DNA of 46,727 bases from Thermoanaerobaculia bacterium (lineage in GTDB: Bacteria; Acidobacteriota; Thermoanaerobaculia; JALWYX01), in the NCBI GenBank assembly GCA_027078415.1, contig JALWYX010000052.1:1-46727 (forward strand), given 5' to 3'. Positions 24,827-32,746 of this stretch are shown piece by piece (the stretch's first letter is position 1; every line of letters starts with the position of its first letter). The translations under genes were made by a program, and so were the position numbers. The notes under the pieces were generated by a model. It ran no database searches and was not told the origin of the DNA. It saw only the letters and a list, made by a program, of their open reading frames with translations.

Positions 24827-25707
24827 AATTTTATTATTTTATACAACTCTTTTTTGGTCAAATAATCCTTTTTACCAAAACTTTTGAGCGTTTCTGCAAC
24901 GTACCTACTAACTTTATCGTCAGCCAAATAAGCAACTGTAAGAAGCAAAGAATACTGGTCACTAGATCTAGAAGGAGGGACTCCTTTTTTAACCCACGGA
25001 GCAGAAAAATCTGGGTTAAAAGGCCAGTAAGCTGGAAGCCTTTCATGTTCCCAGCTAAGGGTTCCTAAATCTATAAGAACCAATCTGTCTTTCGATAATA
25101 TAAAATTTGAAGGGGATACGTCTCCTAAAATTACTCCCGCGTCATGAAATTTAAAAACAGTTTCTATTACCATCTTTAAAACCTCTTCTCCCATCCCTCT
25201 TTTCAATACCGTACCCTCAACAAATTCCCTAACTATGTAGGGAATCTCCCCTTTATGCATACCCCAGCAGTAGAACTTTGGAACAGGAAAATCTTGCAAT
25301 TGAACGTAAAATCTAGCTTCACGTTCGAAGAAACGTCTAACTACCTTTGCTTCTAGAAAAGGAACCGGAAGCTTTATAATAGCTTGAGATCCACGATCGG
25401 ATCGCCCCTTATAAAGCAGCCCATGTCCTCCCGAAGAGAACAATTCAACAGCTTTAAAATCACCAAAACGCACACCTATATAATCTTTTGAGACCTCTAT
25501 GTAAGATAGAGTTTCCAGCAACTGCGAACTAGAAAAATTTACCTTCATAGAGAAAATACCGCTATCACTGTTACTCTTTTCCAACAGGCTTTTCAGCTCT
25601 TTCCACAACAACGAGTCTTTCTCTCTTATTTTCTCTAAAAAAAGATTCCTCTCCTCTTTATCCAGTGCAACAATTTTCAGAAAAATTTCTTTTACTTTGC
25701 TAACCAC
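24823..25707 (-). CDS. Ser/Thr protein-kinase-family protein
   Basis: 294-residue cytoplasmic kinase with no membrane helix. An N-terminal helical segment (about 3-47) is shared in style with the pseudokinase. The kinase domain (about 80-290) has a glycine loop SSGGHG (91-96), ATP Lys K112 in AIIKLP, the catalytic loop LGDVSPSNF with D196 and N201 (H and R of HRD are replaced), and the metal Asp D213 in IDLG in place of DFG. The APE region is degenerate. Catalysis is plausible but atypical. Start GTG with AAGG close by, 7 bases after the KS-like gene; its end overlaps the sigma gene. Its likely target is the sigma factor. Confidence 0.8.
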   Translation of the reverse strand: MVSKVKEIFLKIVALDKEERNLFLEKIREKDSLLWKELKSLLEKSNSDSGIFSMKVNFSSSQLLETLSYIEVSKDYIGVRFGDFKAVELFSSGGHGLLYKGRSDRGSQAIIKLPVPFLEAKVVRRFFEREARFYVQLQDFPVPKFYCWGMHKGEIPYIVREFVEGTVLKRGMGEEVLKMVIETVFKFHDAGVILGDVSPSNFILSKDRLVLIDLGTLSWEHERLPAYWPFNPDFSAPWVKKGVPPSRSSDQYSLLLTVAYLADDKVSRYVAETLKSFGKKDYLTKKELYKIIKL

Positions 25708-25714
25708 CTTGCAA

Positions 25715-26887
25715 TTAACATCTCCTTACAATCAAGGTCACGAAGCTTCCTACTGGAGAACAAGCATTAACCATAACTATTTTATTATTTTCAAGGTAAG
25801 CTTCATTTGGACTAAATCCAATTTCAGGATCTTCTTCTACAAATTTTTTAGGTTTTGCAATTTTACCTCCCTCTAACAATACAAGCAAGGCGGCAAGATC
25901 GGTAGCTCCATATTCACCAATTATTCCCTTTGGCGCGATTACAGTAGGTAAGCGACCATTAAAAAAAGTATTAAGAGCCTTAGCTTCAAGAAGATCTCCT
26001 TTTATACTTCCAGAGGCTGCACTGAGTATAAGATCGATATCTTTTGTAGTAACTCCAGCCATTTGACAAGCACGTTTCATACAGTTGACAAAAGATCTAT
26101 AATTTTCTCCCCACGCCCACTCTTTAGACGTGGGATCAAAAGCTCTAGCCCATCCTAAAACTTTACCTATTGGAAAGTAGTTAAATCTTCTGATTGCTTC
26201 TCCATTTGCCAGTAGGAGAAATGTACTTCCTTCCGAGGGGATAAAACCTTTACGATACCTACAAAACGGTGCAGAGTGGCTTGATAGAGCTCTAAAGTAA
26301 ATTAAAGAGTTAACCACAGTATCGGTGATCTCTTCTGTGCCCCCTACAATTACAACATTGTTATCACCGCGAAATATCTCACGCGCTCCTTCTATAAAAG
26401 CGGCCAAATAACTAGCAGTGCTTTGAGTTACCGCAGTTTGGTTACCATACAACTTCATTTTCATTGAAATCCTAGCAGCGGAAGTATTAGCAACACTTTC
26501 AGAAAAATGAAAAGGTGAAACATCTAAAGGAGAGCGGGTAACTATAGTATTTACAACTTTTTCAGCAAAATCCACAGGTCCAAATGAAGTGCCTAGTACA
26601 ACACTAGTATTACTAGGAATTTCCACTTTCTTGCTTAAACTACTTGCTACATAAATAGCAAATTGAGACAATCTTCCCATACGACGCGCTTCACGCTTAG
26701 GAAGTAGCTCAGAAGAAGAGTCGAAAATAAAAGCCTTAGCTTTTTTATTTAAGAAAACTGGCGTTTTAGAAAAATATTTTTCCTCTTCATCGTATCCGCC
26801 GCTTTCCAACAAGATACGCATATCATCCAGGCTAAAAGCTCCTGGATGAACAGACTCCCCTTTTACAATAAAAATCTCTTCTTTCAT
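25715..26887 (-). CDS. Non-catalytic ketosynthase-like subunit (chain-length-factor-like)
   Basis: 390-residue thiolase-fold protein of the beta-ketoacyl synthase family that has lost all three catalytic positions. Lined up with the intact enzyme encoded just upstream, the nucleophile Cys is S159 (TQSTAS), the first His is A290 (LSAASGS) and the second His is E325 (APKGIIGE). Framework pieces remain: VVLGTSFGPV, a GG-T-E-E-I turn, S-E-G-S, and A-C-S-P-V-G-S-F near the C-terminus. This pattern and the pairing match the chain-length factor (KS-beta) of type II polyketide and aryl-polyene systems, where it forms a heterodimer with the active KS and sets chain length. ATGA overlap with the KS gene supports 1:1 synthesis. 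Confidence 0.78.
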   Translation of the reverse strand: MKEEIFIVKGESVHPGAFSLDDMRILLESGGYDEEEKYFSKTPVFLNKKAKAFIFDSSSELLPKREARRMGRLSQFAIYVASSLSKKVEIPSNTSVVLGTSFGPVDFAEKVVNTIVTRSPLDVSPFHFSESVANTSAARISMKMKLYGNQTAVTQSTASYLAAFIEGAREIFRGDNNVVIVGGTEEITDTVVNSLIYFRALSSHSAPFCRYRKGFIPSEGSTFLLLANGEAIRRFNYFPIGKVLGWARAFDPTSKEWAWGENYRSFVNCMKRACQMAGVTTKDIDLILSAASGSIKGDLLEAKALNTFFNGRLPTVIAPKGIIGEYGATDLAALLVLLEGGKIAKPKKFVEEDPEIGFSPNEAYLENNKIVMVNACSPVGSFVTLIVRRC

Positions 26888-28053
26888 CTCTCAAAAACTA
26901 TTGCAGTATTAGATCCTCCAAAAGCTAAATTTATAACAAGAACACTTTCTACCTCTTCTACAAGAGGTTCACCTATTACTAGCTTACCTTCTATCTCAGG
27001 ATCTAAAGGTACCGAATCGATATATGTAGGAGGTATGATAGAATCGGTAATCGTTTTTACCGCTAACACCGACTCTATACCCCCAGCACCTCCTAACAGA
27101 TGTCCTATATAAACTTTAGGAGCAAAAAGAGGGATCTCTTTTGCACTATCACCCAAAGATCCGTATATTCCTCTCCATTCTGATATATCGTTAAGTTTCG
27201 TTCCAGTAGCGTGAAGATTTATATGATCGATAGTCTCCCTTCCCGACATCTCTAGAGCTTTAGATATAGCGTTTCTTATACCTTCCCCCTGCGGGTGAGG
27301 AGCTGTTACATGATAACCGTCACTAGTAGATACACCCGCAGTTACCCACGCTAAGACTTTCTTATTAAAAATTTCTACTCTTTCTTCGCTCTCTAGAACA
27401 AGAGCTCCCGCTCCTTCTCCCAAAGACATACCGTTACGTAAACCAGTAAAAGGTTTACATCCATCGGGATCTACAGCTCTTAGAGAGTTAAACCCCGCGT
27501 AAGTGAGCTCACACAGAGAATCAACTCCTCCAGCTATGGCTATCTCTATCTCTCCTTCTAAAATGGCGTTTCTAGCTTCTATAATGGCTTGAGCGCTTGA
27601 GGTGCAAGCTGTAGAATAAGTAACTACTGGTCCCTCTATGGAGAAGTGTCTAGCAAGAGAATCCGCTGCTGAATTATACATCTGGTAAGAGAAAGGTTTA
27701 AGGGAAGTTTTACTCTTTAATACCTTTTTATACACCTGCTCGACTTCTCTCATTCCACCGCTACTGCACCCCCAAAACACTCCTGCTTTTAGCAGATCTT
27801 TCGATTCCACCTGTGCACAATGAAACGCTTCTTCGGCTGATACAACGGACCAAAACGACGCTAACGTCAGAAAACACCTGTTTTTATCTAGAGGAACTTC
27901 TGCACCAGTATCGGTTCTATGCCCCTTAGGGAAAAAACGCTTTAATTTCTTTATTCCACTTTTCCCCTCTAGAACAGCTTCCCATAAAGGTTTTACACCT
28001 TTACCGAAACAACTCACGGCACCTATACCTGTAACTGCTACTCTACCTTTCAC
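26884..28053 (-). CDS. Beta-ketoacyl synthase (KS II/FabF type)
   Basis: 389-residue condensing enzyme that extends an acyl chain on acyl carrier protein by decarboxylative condensation. The triad is complete: C150 in YSTACTSSAQ, H281 in NLHATGTK, H318 in KVYIGHLLGG. Other FabF marks are RVAVTGIGAVS at the start, PFTGLRNGMSLGEGA, and NLAFGGSN near the end. The longest frame begins at 28119 inside the ligase gene, but the protein fold starts with the GTG at 28053, which overlaps the ligase end by 11 bases. It is followed by a KS-like partner without catalytic residues. The fabF of primary fatty-acid synthesis usually sits with acpP/fabG; neither is here, which favours a specialised pathway. 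Confidence 0.88.
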   Translation of the reverse strand: MKGRVAVTGIGAVSCFGKGVKPLWEAVLEGKSGIKKLKRFFPKGHRTDTGAEVPLDKNRCFLTLASFWSVVSAEEAFHCAQVESKDLLKAGVFWGCSSGGMREVEQVYKKVLKSKTSLKPFSYQMYNSAADSLARHFSIEGPVVTYSTACTSSAQAIIEARNAILEGEIEIAIAGGVDSLCELTYAGFNSLRAVDPDGCKPFTGLRNGMSLGEGAGALVLESEERVEIFNKKVLAWVTAGVSTSDGYHVTAPHPQGEGIRNAISKALEMSGRETIDHINLHATGTKLNDISEWRGIYGSLGDSAKEIPLFAPKVYIGHLLGGAGGIESVLAVKTITDSIIPPTYIDSVPLDPEIEGKLVIGEPLVEEVESVLVINLAFGGSNTAIVFER

Positions 28054-29383
28054 TAGCCCATTCCAAAAGCTTACTACGATCCAATTTACCTCTACTAGAA
28101 TAAGGAAGAAAATCGACAAAAATAAGTTTTCTATTTTTTATATCCGCGGGAAGATTATCTCTCTTGAATTTTTTATCTACAACCAAAAAAACAACCAAAA
28201 CTCTATTACCAGAACCTTTCTCAACACCTATGCACGCAGCATCATTTACACCCTCTACAGATCTTAATTTTTCCTCAACAAGAGGAGCATAAATTTTCTT
28301 TCCTCCTACCTCAATAACTTCGAGACTTCTGCCCAAAATCTTTATCCTTCCGCTGTCTGTAAAAGATATATAGTCGTTTAAAATTATCTCTTTAGGCGGC
28401 TTGTATCTCTTTTCTCCCAAAAAGGCTCCAAATATAGATCCGGATGAAACCACAGCCCTACCACTATTGTCCATACTCACCTTTACTCCAGGTAACGCAA
28501 ACCCTACCGTTCCTTCACTATCTTTCTCCCAAGGACGAGGTTCGAAAGATATAGCAGCGGTTTCAGTAGAACCGTATAATTGATGAATGTACCTACCCGT
28601 CTTTTCGTAAAATTGAGAACTGTACTTTGGATCCAAATGCCCCCCTGCAGATATTACCAACCTAACAGAAGGTAAAGAAAATTCGTAATTGGCTAATGCT
28701 TTGACCAAAGGAGGACTCAAAAGAACTACAGAAGGGGAATTTTTCTTTATCTCGTTTATTATCTGAATAGGAACAAAACTATCTGTCAAAGTGAGAGAGT
28801 TACCTAAAAAGGTCAAAGCTAAAACACCGTTATCGTATCCGTATGAGTGTGATATAGGAACCGGTATAAATGCAGAATCATCCTCGGTAAGACTCATGCC
28901 CTCAGAAATAGACCTTATTATACTAAGCAGAGTATTTTCACTTAAACATACAGCCCGCGGCAATCCTGTCGATCCCGAAGTAAGTTTTACCAATACAGTC
29001 TCTTTAGGAAAAGGAGACTCTTCTACATCTATCGCTTCTAAGGATAACGGAACGGTGGAAAAAGAAGTGTTACCACCCTTTACTAGTACATACCTAATGC
29101 CCAATTTAGCAGCGAGCGAACTTTGAGATTCAAACGGCAACGATTTATCTATCAAAACCGGTACTTTACCTACCTTCCAAAGAGCTAAGTTAGCAACTAC
29201 AAAGTAACTACTATTACCTACAGCTATGCCAACAAGACTGGCATCGAGTCCTGCTAGTTCTTTGGAGAAATTCTCCACTTTACCAACCAACTCTTCAAAG
29301 GTAAAAGAAACTGTTCTACAATTTACGGCTTTTTTTCTAACCCGTTTATCAACCCACGAATAAAAAAGATCAAGTAGCTTCAT
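28043..29383 (-). CDS. Short AMP-forming acyl/aryl ligase (ANL superfamily)
   Basis: 446-residue adenylate-forming ligase that activates a carboxylic acid as acyl-AMP and passes it to CoA or a carrier protein. Motifs: P-loop-like TSGSTGLPRA (135-144), VPISHSYGY (175-183, the usual H-x-x-G region), LYGSTETA (269-276), FTDSGR in place of YxTGD, and the C-terminal catalytic Lys K433 in SSRGKLDRSK. It is shorter than the 500-600 residues of acetyl- or long-chain-CoA synthetases and closer to the ligases found in polyene and polyketide clusters. Acyl specificity cannot be read. It starts 4 bases after trxB without its own Shine-Dalgarno sequence and overlaps the KS gene. Confidence 0.85.
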   Translation of the reverse strand: MKLLDLFYSWVDKRVRKKAVNCRTVSFTFEELVGKVENFSKELAGLDASLVGIAVGNSSYFVVANLALWKVGKVPVLIDKSLPFESQSSLAAKLGIRYVLVKGGNTSFSTVPLSLEAIDVEESPFPKETVLVKLTSGSTGLPRAVCLSENTLLSIIRSISEGMSLTEDDSAFIPVPISHSYGYDNGVLALTFLGNSLTLTDSFVPIQIINEIKKNSPSVVLLSPPLVKALANYEFSLPSVRLVISAGGHLDPKYSSQFYEKTGRYIHQLYGSTETAAISFEPRPWEKDSEGTVGFALPGVKVSMDNSGRAVVSSGSIFGAFLGEKRYKPPKEIILNDYISFTDSGRIKILGRSLEVIEVGGKKIYAPLVEEKLRSVEGVNDAACIGVEKGSGNRVLVVFLVVDKKFKRDNLPADIKNRKLIFVDFLPYSSRGKLDRSKLLEWASER

Positions 29384-29387
29384 ATTT

Positions 29388-30320
29388 TTATTGCCTACTC
29401 TCCAAAAACCTCTCAGCGTCTATAGCTGCTTTACACCCCATACCAGCAGCTGTAACGGCTTGTCTATAAATATAATCTACTACATCACCTGCAGCAAAAA
29501 CTCCTTCAACACTAGTATAAGTATAGGGATGATTCACTTTTATATACCCCTTATCATCCATATCCAACTGTCCCCTAAAAATAGAAGTATTTGGTAGATG
29601 ACCTATCGCTATAAACACCCCCTGAGTAGAAAATATATACTCCTTATCTTCCACCAAATTTTTGATTTTTACAGCTTCCACCCCTTTTTCCCTGGTTCCT
29701 ATTATCTCCGTCACCACACTGCTCCATATCCATTCTATCTTAGGATTATTAAACGCTCGTTTTTGAAGTATCTTAGATGCTCTCAACTTATCCCTTCTAT
29801 GTACAATAGTAACTTTAGGAGAAAACTTAGTAAGGTATATAGCCTCTTCTAAAGCGGAGTCTCCACCACCTACAACAACTAACTCCTTACCTTTAAAGAA
29901 AAACCCATCGCAGGTTGCACACATAGAAACCCCAAAACCCAATAACTCCTCCTCGCCCGGAACACCTAACTTCTTAGCAGCAGCACCCGTTGCAATAATA
30001 ACTGACTTTGCGTATACTTCTCTATCTTTATCGGTAATAATTGTAAAGGGATAATCATTAAAATTAACTTTTACCACTTCTTCAAATACAATTCTAGTTC
30101 CGAAACGTTCAGCCTGTTTTTTCATATTATTCATAAGATCAGGACCCAATATACCCTCGGGAAAACCGGGATAGTTTTCAACATCGGTGGTTATGGCAAG
30201 CTGTCCACCAGGCTGAACCCCTTCAAAAAGCAAAGGTGCAAGATCTGCACGCGCAGCATATATAGCAGCCGTATATCCGGCAGGACCTGACCCTATAATA
30301 ACAACGTTCTCTGTACCCAT
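29388..30320 (-). CDS. trxB: Thioredoxin reductase
   Basis: 310-residue FAD/NADPH flavoenzyme that reduces thioredoxin in the cytoplasm. FAD-binding GSGPAGYTAAIYAARA is at the N-terminus, ENYPGFPEGI follows, the redox motif is CATC in SMCATCDGFFF (about 132-142), the NADPH-binding GGGDSALEEA is present, and FAAGDVVDYIYRQAVTAAG is near the end. The longest frame starts 20 codons earlier at 30380. I chose the ATG at 30320 because GAGGTGTTGG precedes it and the flavin fold begins there. It is the first gene of the run that continues into the ligase and KS genes 4 bases on. No thioredoxin gene is in the window. Confidence 0.94.
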   Translation of the reverse strand: MGTENVVIIGSGPAGYTAAIYAARADLAPLLFEGVQPGGQLAITTDVENYPGFPEGILGPDLMNNMKKQAERFGTRIVFEEVVKVNFNDYPFTIITDKDREVYAKSVIIATGAAAKKLGVPGEEELLGFGVSMCATCDGFFFKGKELVVVGGGDSALEEAIYLTKFSPKVTIVHRRDKLRASKILQKRAFNNPKIEWIWSSVVTEIIGTREKGVEAVKIKNLVEDKEYIFSTQGVFIAIGHLPNTSIFRGQLDMDDKGYIKVNHPYTYTSVEGVFAAGDVVDYIYRQAVTAAGMGCKAAIDAERFLESRQ

Positions 30321-30670
30321 TTCCAACACCTCTTCTAAAAAATTGAATAGAATAACACCTGATACATTAAAATCTAGCATATATTACACTAACTAGCTAT
30401 CCAAATTTTCAAAAATAAAATCTGATGTGCAAAAAAACTAAAAATTAAACAGAAGGACAAACAAAAGATTACCTGACAGCGAAAAACTCAAAATATTACC
30501 ACTTATAGAAAAATAGCAAATAAGATCCAACCTTACCAACTTTGATGATTCAGTAAGTATAAGATGAGTTTGAATTAGATAATTGATACCCCAATACAAA
30601 TAACTTATAATAGGGAAAACATATTAAAAGATTATATATAAATACCAAGATGTAAGAGAGGAGGTTTGTG
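30321..30670. other. Divergent intergenic region between trxB and ferritin
   Basis: About 350 A+T-rich bases that must carry the promoters of the long - strand run and of the ferritin gene. A clear promoter is seen only for ferritin. No Fur-box-like 19-base palindrome was recognised, and no gene or repeat. Confidence 0.6.
30583..30611 (+). promoter_or_regulatory. Sigma-70-type promoter of the ferritin gene
   Basis: TTGATA (30583-30588, 5 of 6), a 17-base spacer and a perfect TATAAT (30606-30611). The expected transcript start near 30618 gives a leader of about 53 bases ending in the GAGAGGAGG ribosome-binding site. It is the best promoter match noticed in the window. Confidence 0.72.
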
Positions 30671-31159
30671 ATGTTGCTTAGTGACAAGTTGTTAGGGGAA
30701 TTCAATGCGCAATTGGGGAGAGAATTGGAAGCTTTCCTACAATACTTGCAGATAGCGTCTTATTGTGACAATGAAAATCTACCAAAATCCGCCAAGTTTT
30801 TCTTTGAGCAAGCTGAGGAAGAGAAGGAGCACGCGATGAAATTTATAAATTTTATCTTGGAGATGGGAGGTAAAGTTGAAATACCCGAACTTAAACGTCC
30901 TAACGCAGATTTCTCTTCTCTAACCGAAGCAGTAGCCTCAGCGCTTAAATGGGAAAAAGAAGTTACAGATCACATATGCGAGTTGGTGTCTTTAGCCAAA
31001 AGCGAGAAAAACTATTTGGCTGAACAGTTCTTAGATTGGTTCCTAGAAGAGCAACGAGAAGAAGTAAACTTGATGGATACACTTCTTGGAATAGTAAAAA
31101 GAGCAGAGAAAACAAATATTCTTTTGGCAGAGCAGTATATGGAAGAATTACGCAGTTAA
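30671..31159 (+). CDS. ftn: Non-haem ferritin
   Basis: 162-residue four-helix-bundle ferritin that oxidises Fe(II) and stores Fe(III) in a 24-subunit shell. Ferroxidase residues are visible in the helices: E in GRELEAFLQYLQ, the E-x-x-H pair in FEQAEEEKEHAMKF, and the acidic patch DWFLEEQREEV. The haem-ligand Met of bacterioferritin is not evident, so plain ferritin is preferred. I start at the ATG at 30671, six bases after GGAGG; a GTG three bases upstream is in frame. It has a single strong promoter and ends 13 bases before a convergent gene. Confidence 0.92.
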   Translation: MLLSDKLLGEFNAQLGRELEAFLQYLQIASYCDNENLPKSAKFFFEQAEEEKEHAMKFINFILEMGGKVEIPELKRPNADFSSLTEAVASALKWEKEVTDHICELVSLAKSEKNYLAEQFLDWFLEEQREEVNLMDTLLGIVKRAEKTNILLAEQYMEELRS

Positions 31160-31172
31160 TGAACTAATTTAA

Positions 31173-31988
31173 TCACCTCTGCCCATTATCTTCAAAGACA
31201 GCTCGTGCCACTGCACGAGCTGCTATTTTAAGAGGATCAAGAAAGAAAACGAAATCTTGTGAACTTAGCGAATAAGATTCATACTCTTTCTCTCCTTTGA
31301 ATGTATCCACCAAGTTAGGAAGTTGAGTGTGTGTTTTATCTGATACAAATGTGTGAGTAGTAGGATTATCGATATGTACTATAACAGTCACTCCCTGAAA
31401 AACGCTATTTTGGAAAAGAAAAATTTTACCTTTAAATTGAGGCTCAAGCTCTTGTAGATCTGCGGTTATAGTATCGTTTACTATCGATGGCAACGGATAG
31501 AAGTTGAAAGCCAACTGGTAAGGAAAAAACTTTGAAGAAGGCAACTTAGACAACGAAAAGAGTGCTCTTGTCTCATGAGCCAGATGCTCAATTCCCTCTT
31601 TACCAAACAAAGAAGCCGATATTAAAACGTAGAAAGTCGCTTTTTCAACTACGCCTAATAGAGAGATCACTTTATGTATAGAAAGTGTTATAGGTAGTGG
31701 GAAAAAATTTTTTTTCTTTCTTTCCAGTTTATCATTTAAAACAATAAGCTTCTTGTCATCTATGCGTAAATCATCTAAATATCTGTAAGAGTACACTCCA
31801 GCAATAAACCAATCGTATAGAGATGTTTTTATAGTTTCTAAAGGAAATACCTTAACTGTAGAATCGGATGTAATAAAAAAATCCTCTTCACCTCTAGTTG
31901 GTAAGAAGAGATCAACTTCTGCTTTTGGCTTCAATAACTCCACCAATTCTGTACTATAGCTAAACGGCAGTAGAACCGCTATCTTCAT
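31173..31988 (-). CDS. Degenerate aspartate-semialdehyde-dehydrogenase-like protein
   Basis: 271-residue cytoplasmic protein that resembles the dimerisation half of aspartate-semialdehyde dehydrogenase, as does E. coli Usg. The telling segment is S-A-S-L-F-G-K-E-G-I-E-H-L-A (123-137) followed by FFPYQLAFNFYP (154-165), and VFQGVTVIVHI matches the later substrate-side strand. The N-terminal GxxGxxG nucleotide-binding loop is absent, and the catalytic Cys segment (usually PNC) reads PLPITLSIHK (97-106), without Cys. Enzyme activity is therefore unlikely. It is the last gene of the phospholipid operon and overlaps pssA by 4 bases. Function unknown. Confidence 0.6.
   Translation of the reverse strand: MKIAVLLPFSYSTELVELLKPKAEVDLFLPTRGEEDFFITSDSTVKVFPLETIKTSLYDWFIAGVYSYRYLDDLRIDDKKLIVLNDKLERKKKNFFPLPITLSIHKVISLLGVVEKATFYVLISASLFGKEGIEHLAHETRALFSLSKLPSSKFFPYQLAFNFYPLPSIVNDTITADLQELEPQFKGKIFLFQNSVFQGVTVIVHIDNPTTHTFVSDKTHTQLPNLVDTFKGEKEYESYSLSSQDFVFFLDPLKIAARAVARAVFEDNGQR
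31199..31222 (+). terminator. Candidate ferritin terminator inside the convergent gene
   Basis: A perfect 10-bp stem CAGCTCGTGC/GCACGAGCTG with a 4-base loop, 40 bases past the ferritin stop codon, followed by CTATTTTAAG on the + strand. It lies within the last codons of the convergent gene, where it encodes the near-repeat ARAVARAV. The U-tract is short. Confidence 0.5.
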
Positions 31989-32746
31989 TTTTTTTCTACT
32001 TTAGTTAATTTAGAGGCCTTAGATACAGTACCAAGGAGATGTTTAGTTTTGGAAAATAGGTATCTACTAGGTCCGGTTAGAACATAAACAAAAGCGGAGG
32101 TTACAAAAAAATAGAGGGGTTCATATATTAAAAGAAAAATAACGCCCAGTATAGGTACGAGTACTTTGAAAGATTTTTTAGTTTTAAGGTTCTCTTGTTT
32201 AAAGGAGGGATATTTAATTGTAGAGATCATAAGAAAAGCCGTTACCAACAAAGATACAGCAACAAGAGGCAGAGTATAATTGTTGTAATTAGTTATAGCC
32301 AAAAGCGAGACTACAACTCCTGCAGCAGCTGGTATAGGAAGACCTATAAAATATCTACTATCTATAACTTTTGCACGTACATTGAATCTAGCTAGTCTCA
32401 TAGCTCCGCATGCCAAATAAAACAACGCTATAAACCAACCTATCCTATCTACCTCTTTAAGACCCCATTGAAAAGTCAAAACAGCTGGTGCCGTACCGAA
32501 AGTAACCACATCTGACAAAGAATCAAACTCCTTTCCAAATTCGCTTTCATGTTTTAACAATCTTGCTATTCTACCGTCCAAACCATCTAATATAACTGCA
32601 AAATATATAGCAAATGCTGCAGCTTTAAAATCACCCTCCAAACCTTTAACTATGGCCCAAAAGCCCAGCACCAAATTAAGTAGCGTAAAAAATGATGGAA
32701 GCAGATAAAGACCTCTTTTAGTATTTTTAAGTTTCGAAAGTTTCAT
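31985..32746 (-). CDS. pssA: CDP-diacylglycerol-serine O-phosphatidyltransferase
   Basis: 253-residue membrane enzyme that makes phosphatidylserine from CDP-diacylglycerol and serine. The CDP-alcohol phosphotransferase signature is complete: D57-G58, A61-R62, G71, D75 and D79 (DG-x2-AR-x8-G-x3-D-x3-D). Six to eight hydrophobic helices follow, and the opening LLPSFFTLLNLVLGF is typical of the subclass II (Bacillus-type) synthases. The C-terminal 40 residues are basic. Its ATG overlaps the stop of the decarboxylase gene (TAATG), giving the standard two-step route to phosphatidylethanolamine within one operon. Confidence 0.92.
   Translation of the reverse strand: MKLSKLKNTKRGLYLLPSFFTLLNLVLGFWAIVKGLEGDFKAAAFAIYFAVILDGLDGRIARLLKHESEFGKEFDSLSDVVTFGTAPAVLTFQWGLKEVDRIGWFIALFYLACGAMRLARFNVRAKVIDSRYFIGLPIPAAAGVVVSLLAITNYNNYTLPLVAVSLLVTAFLMISTIKYPSFKQENLKTKKSFKVLVPILGVIFLLIYEPLYFFVTSAFVYVLTGPSRYLFSKTKHLLGTVSKASKLTKVEKK

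Noticed and set aside
28054-28119. Longer N-terminus of the ketosynthase (22 extra codons)
   Set aside because: These codons lie inside the ligase gene, are hydrophobic and unlike any KS; the GTG at 28053 starts the fold.
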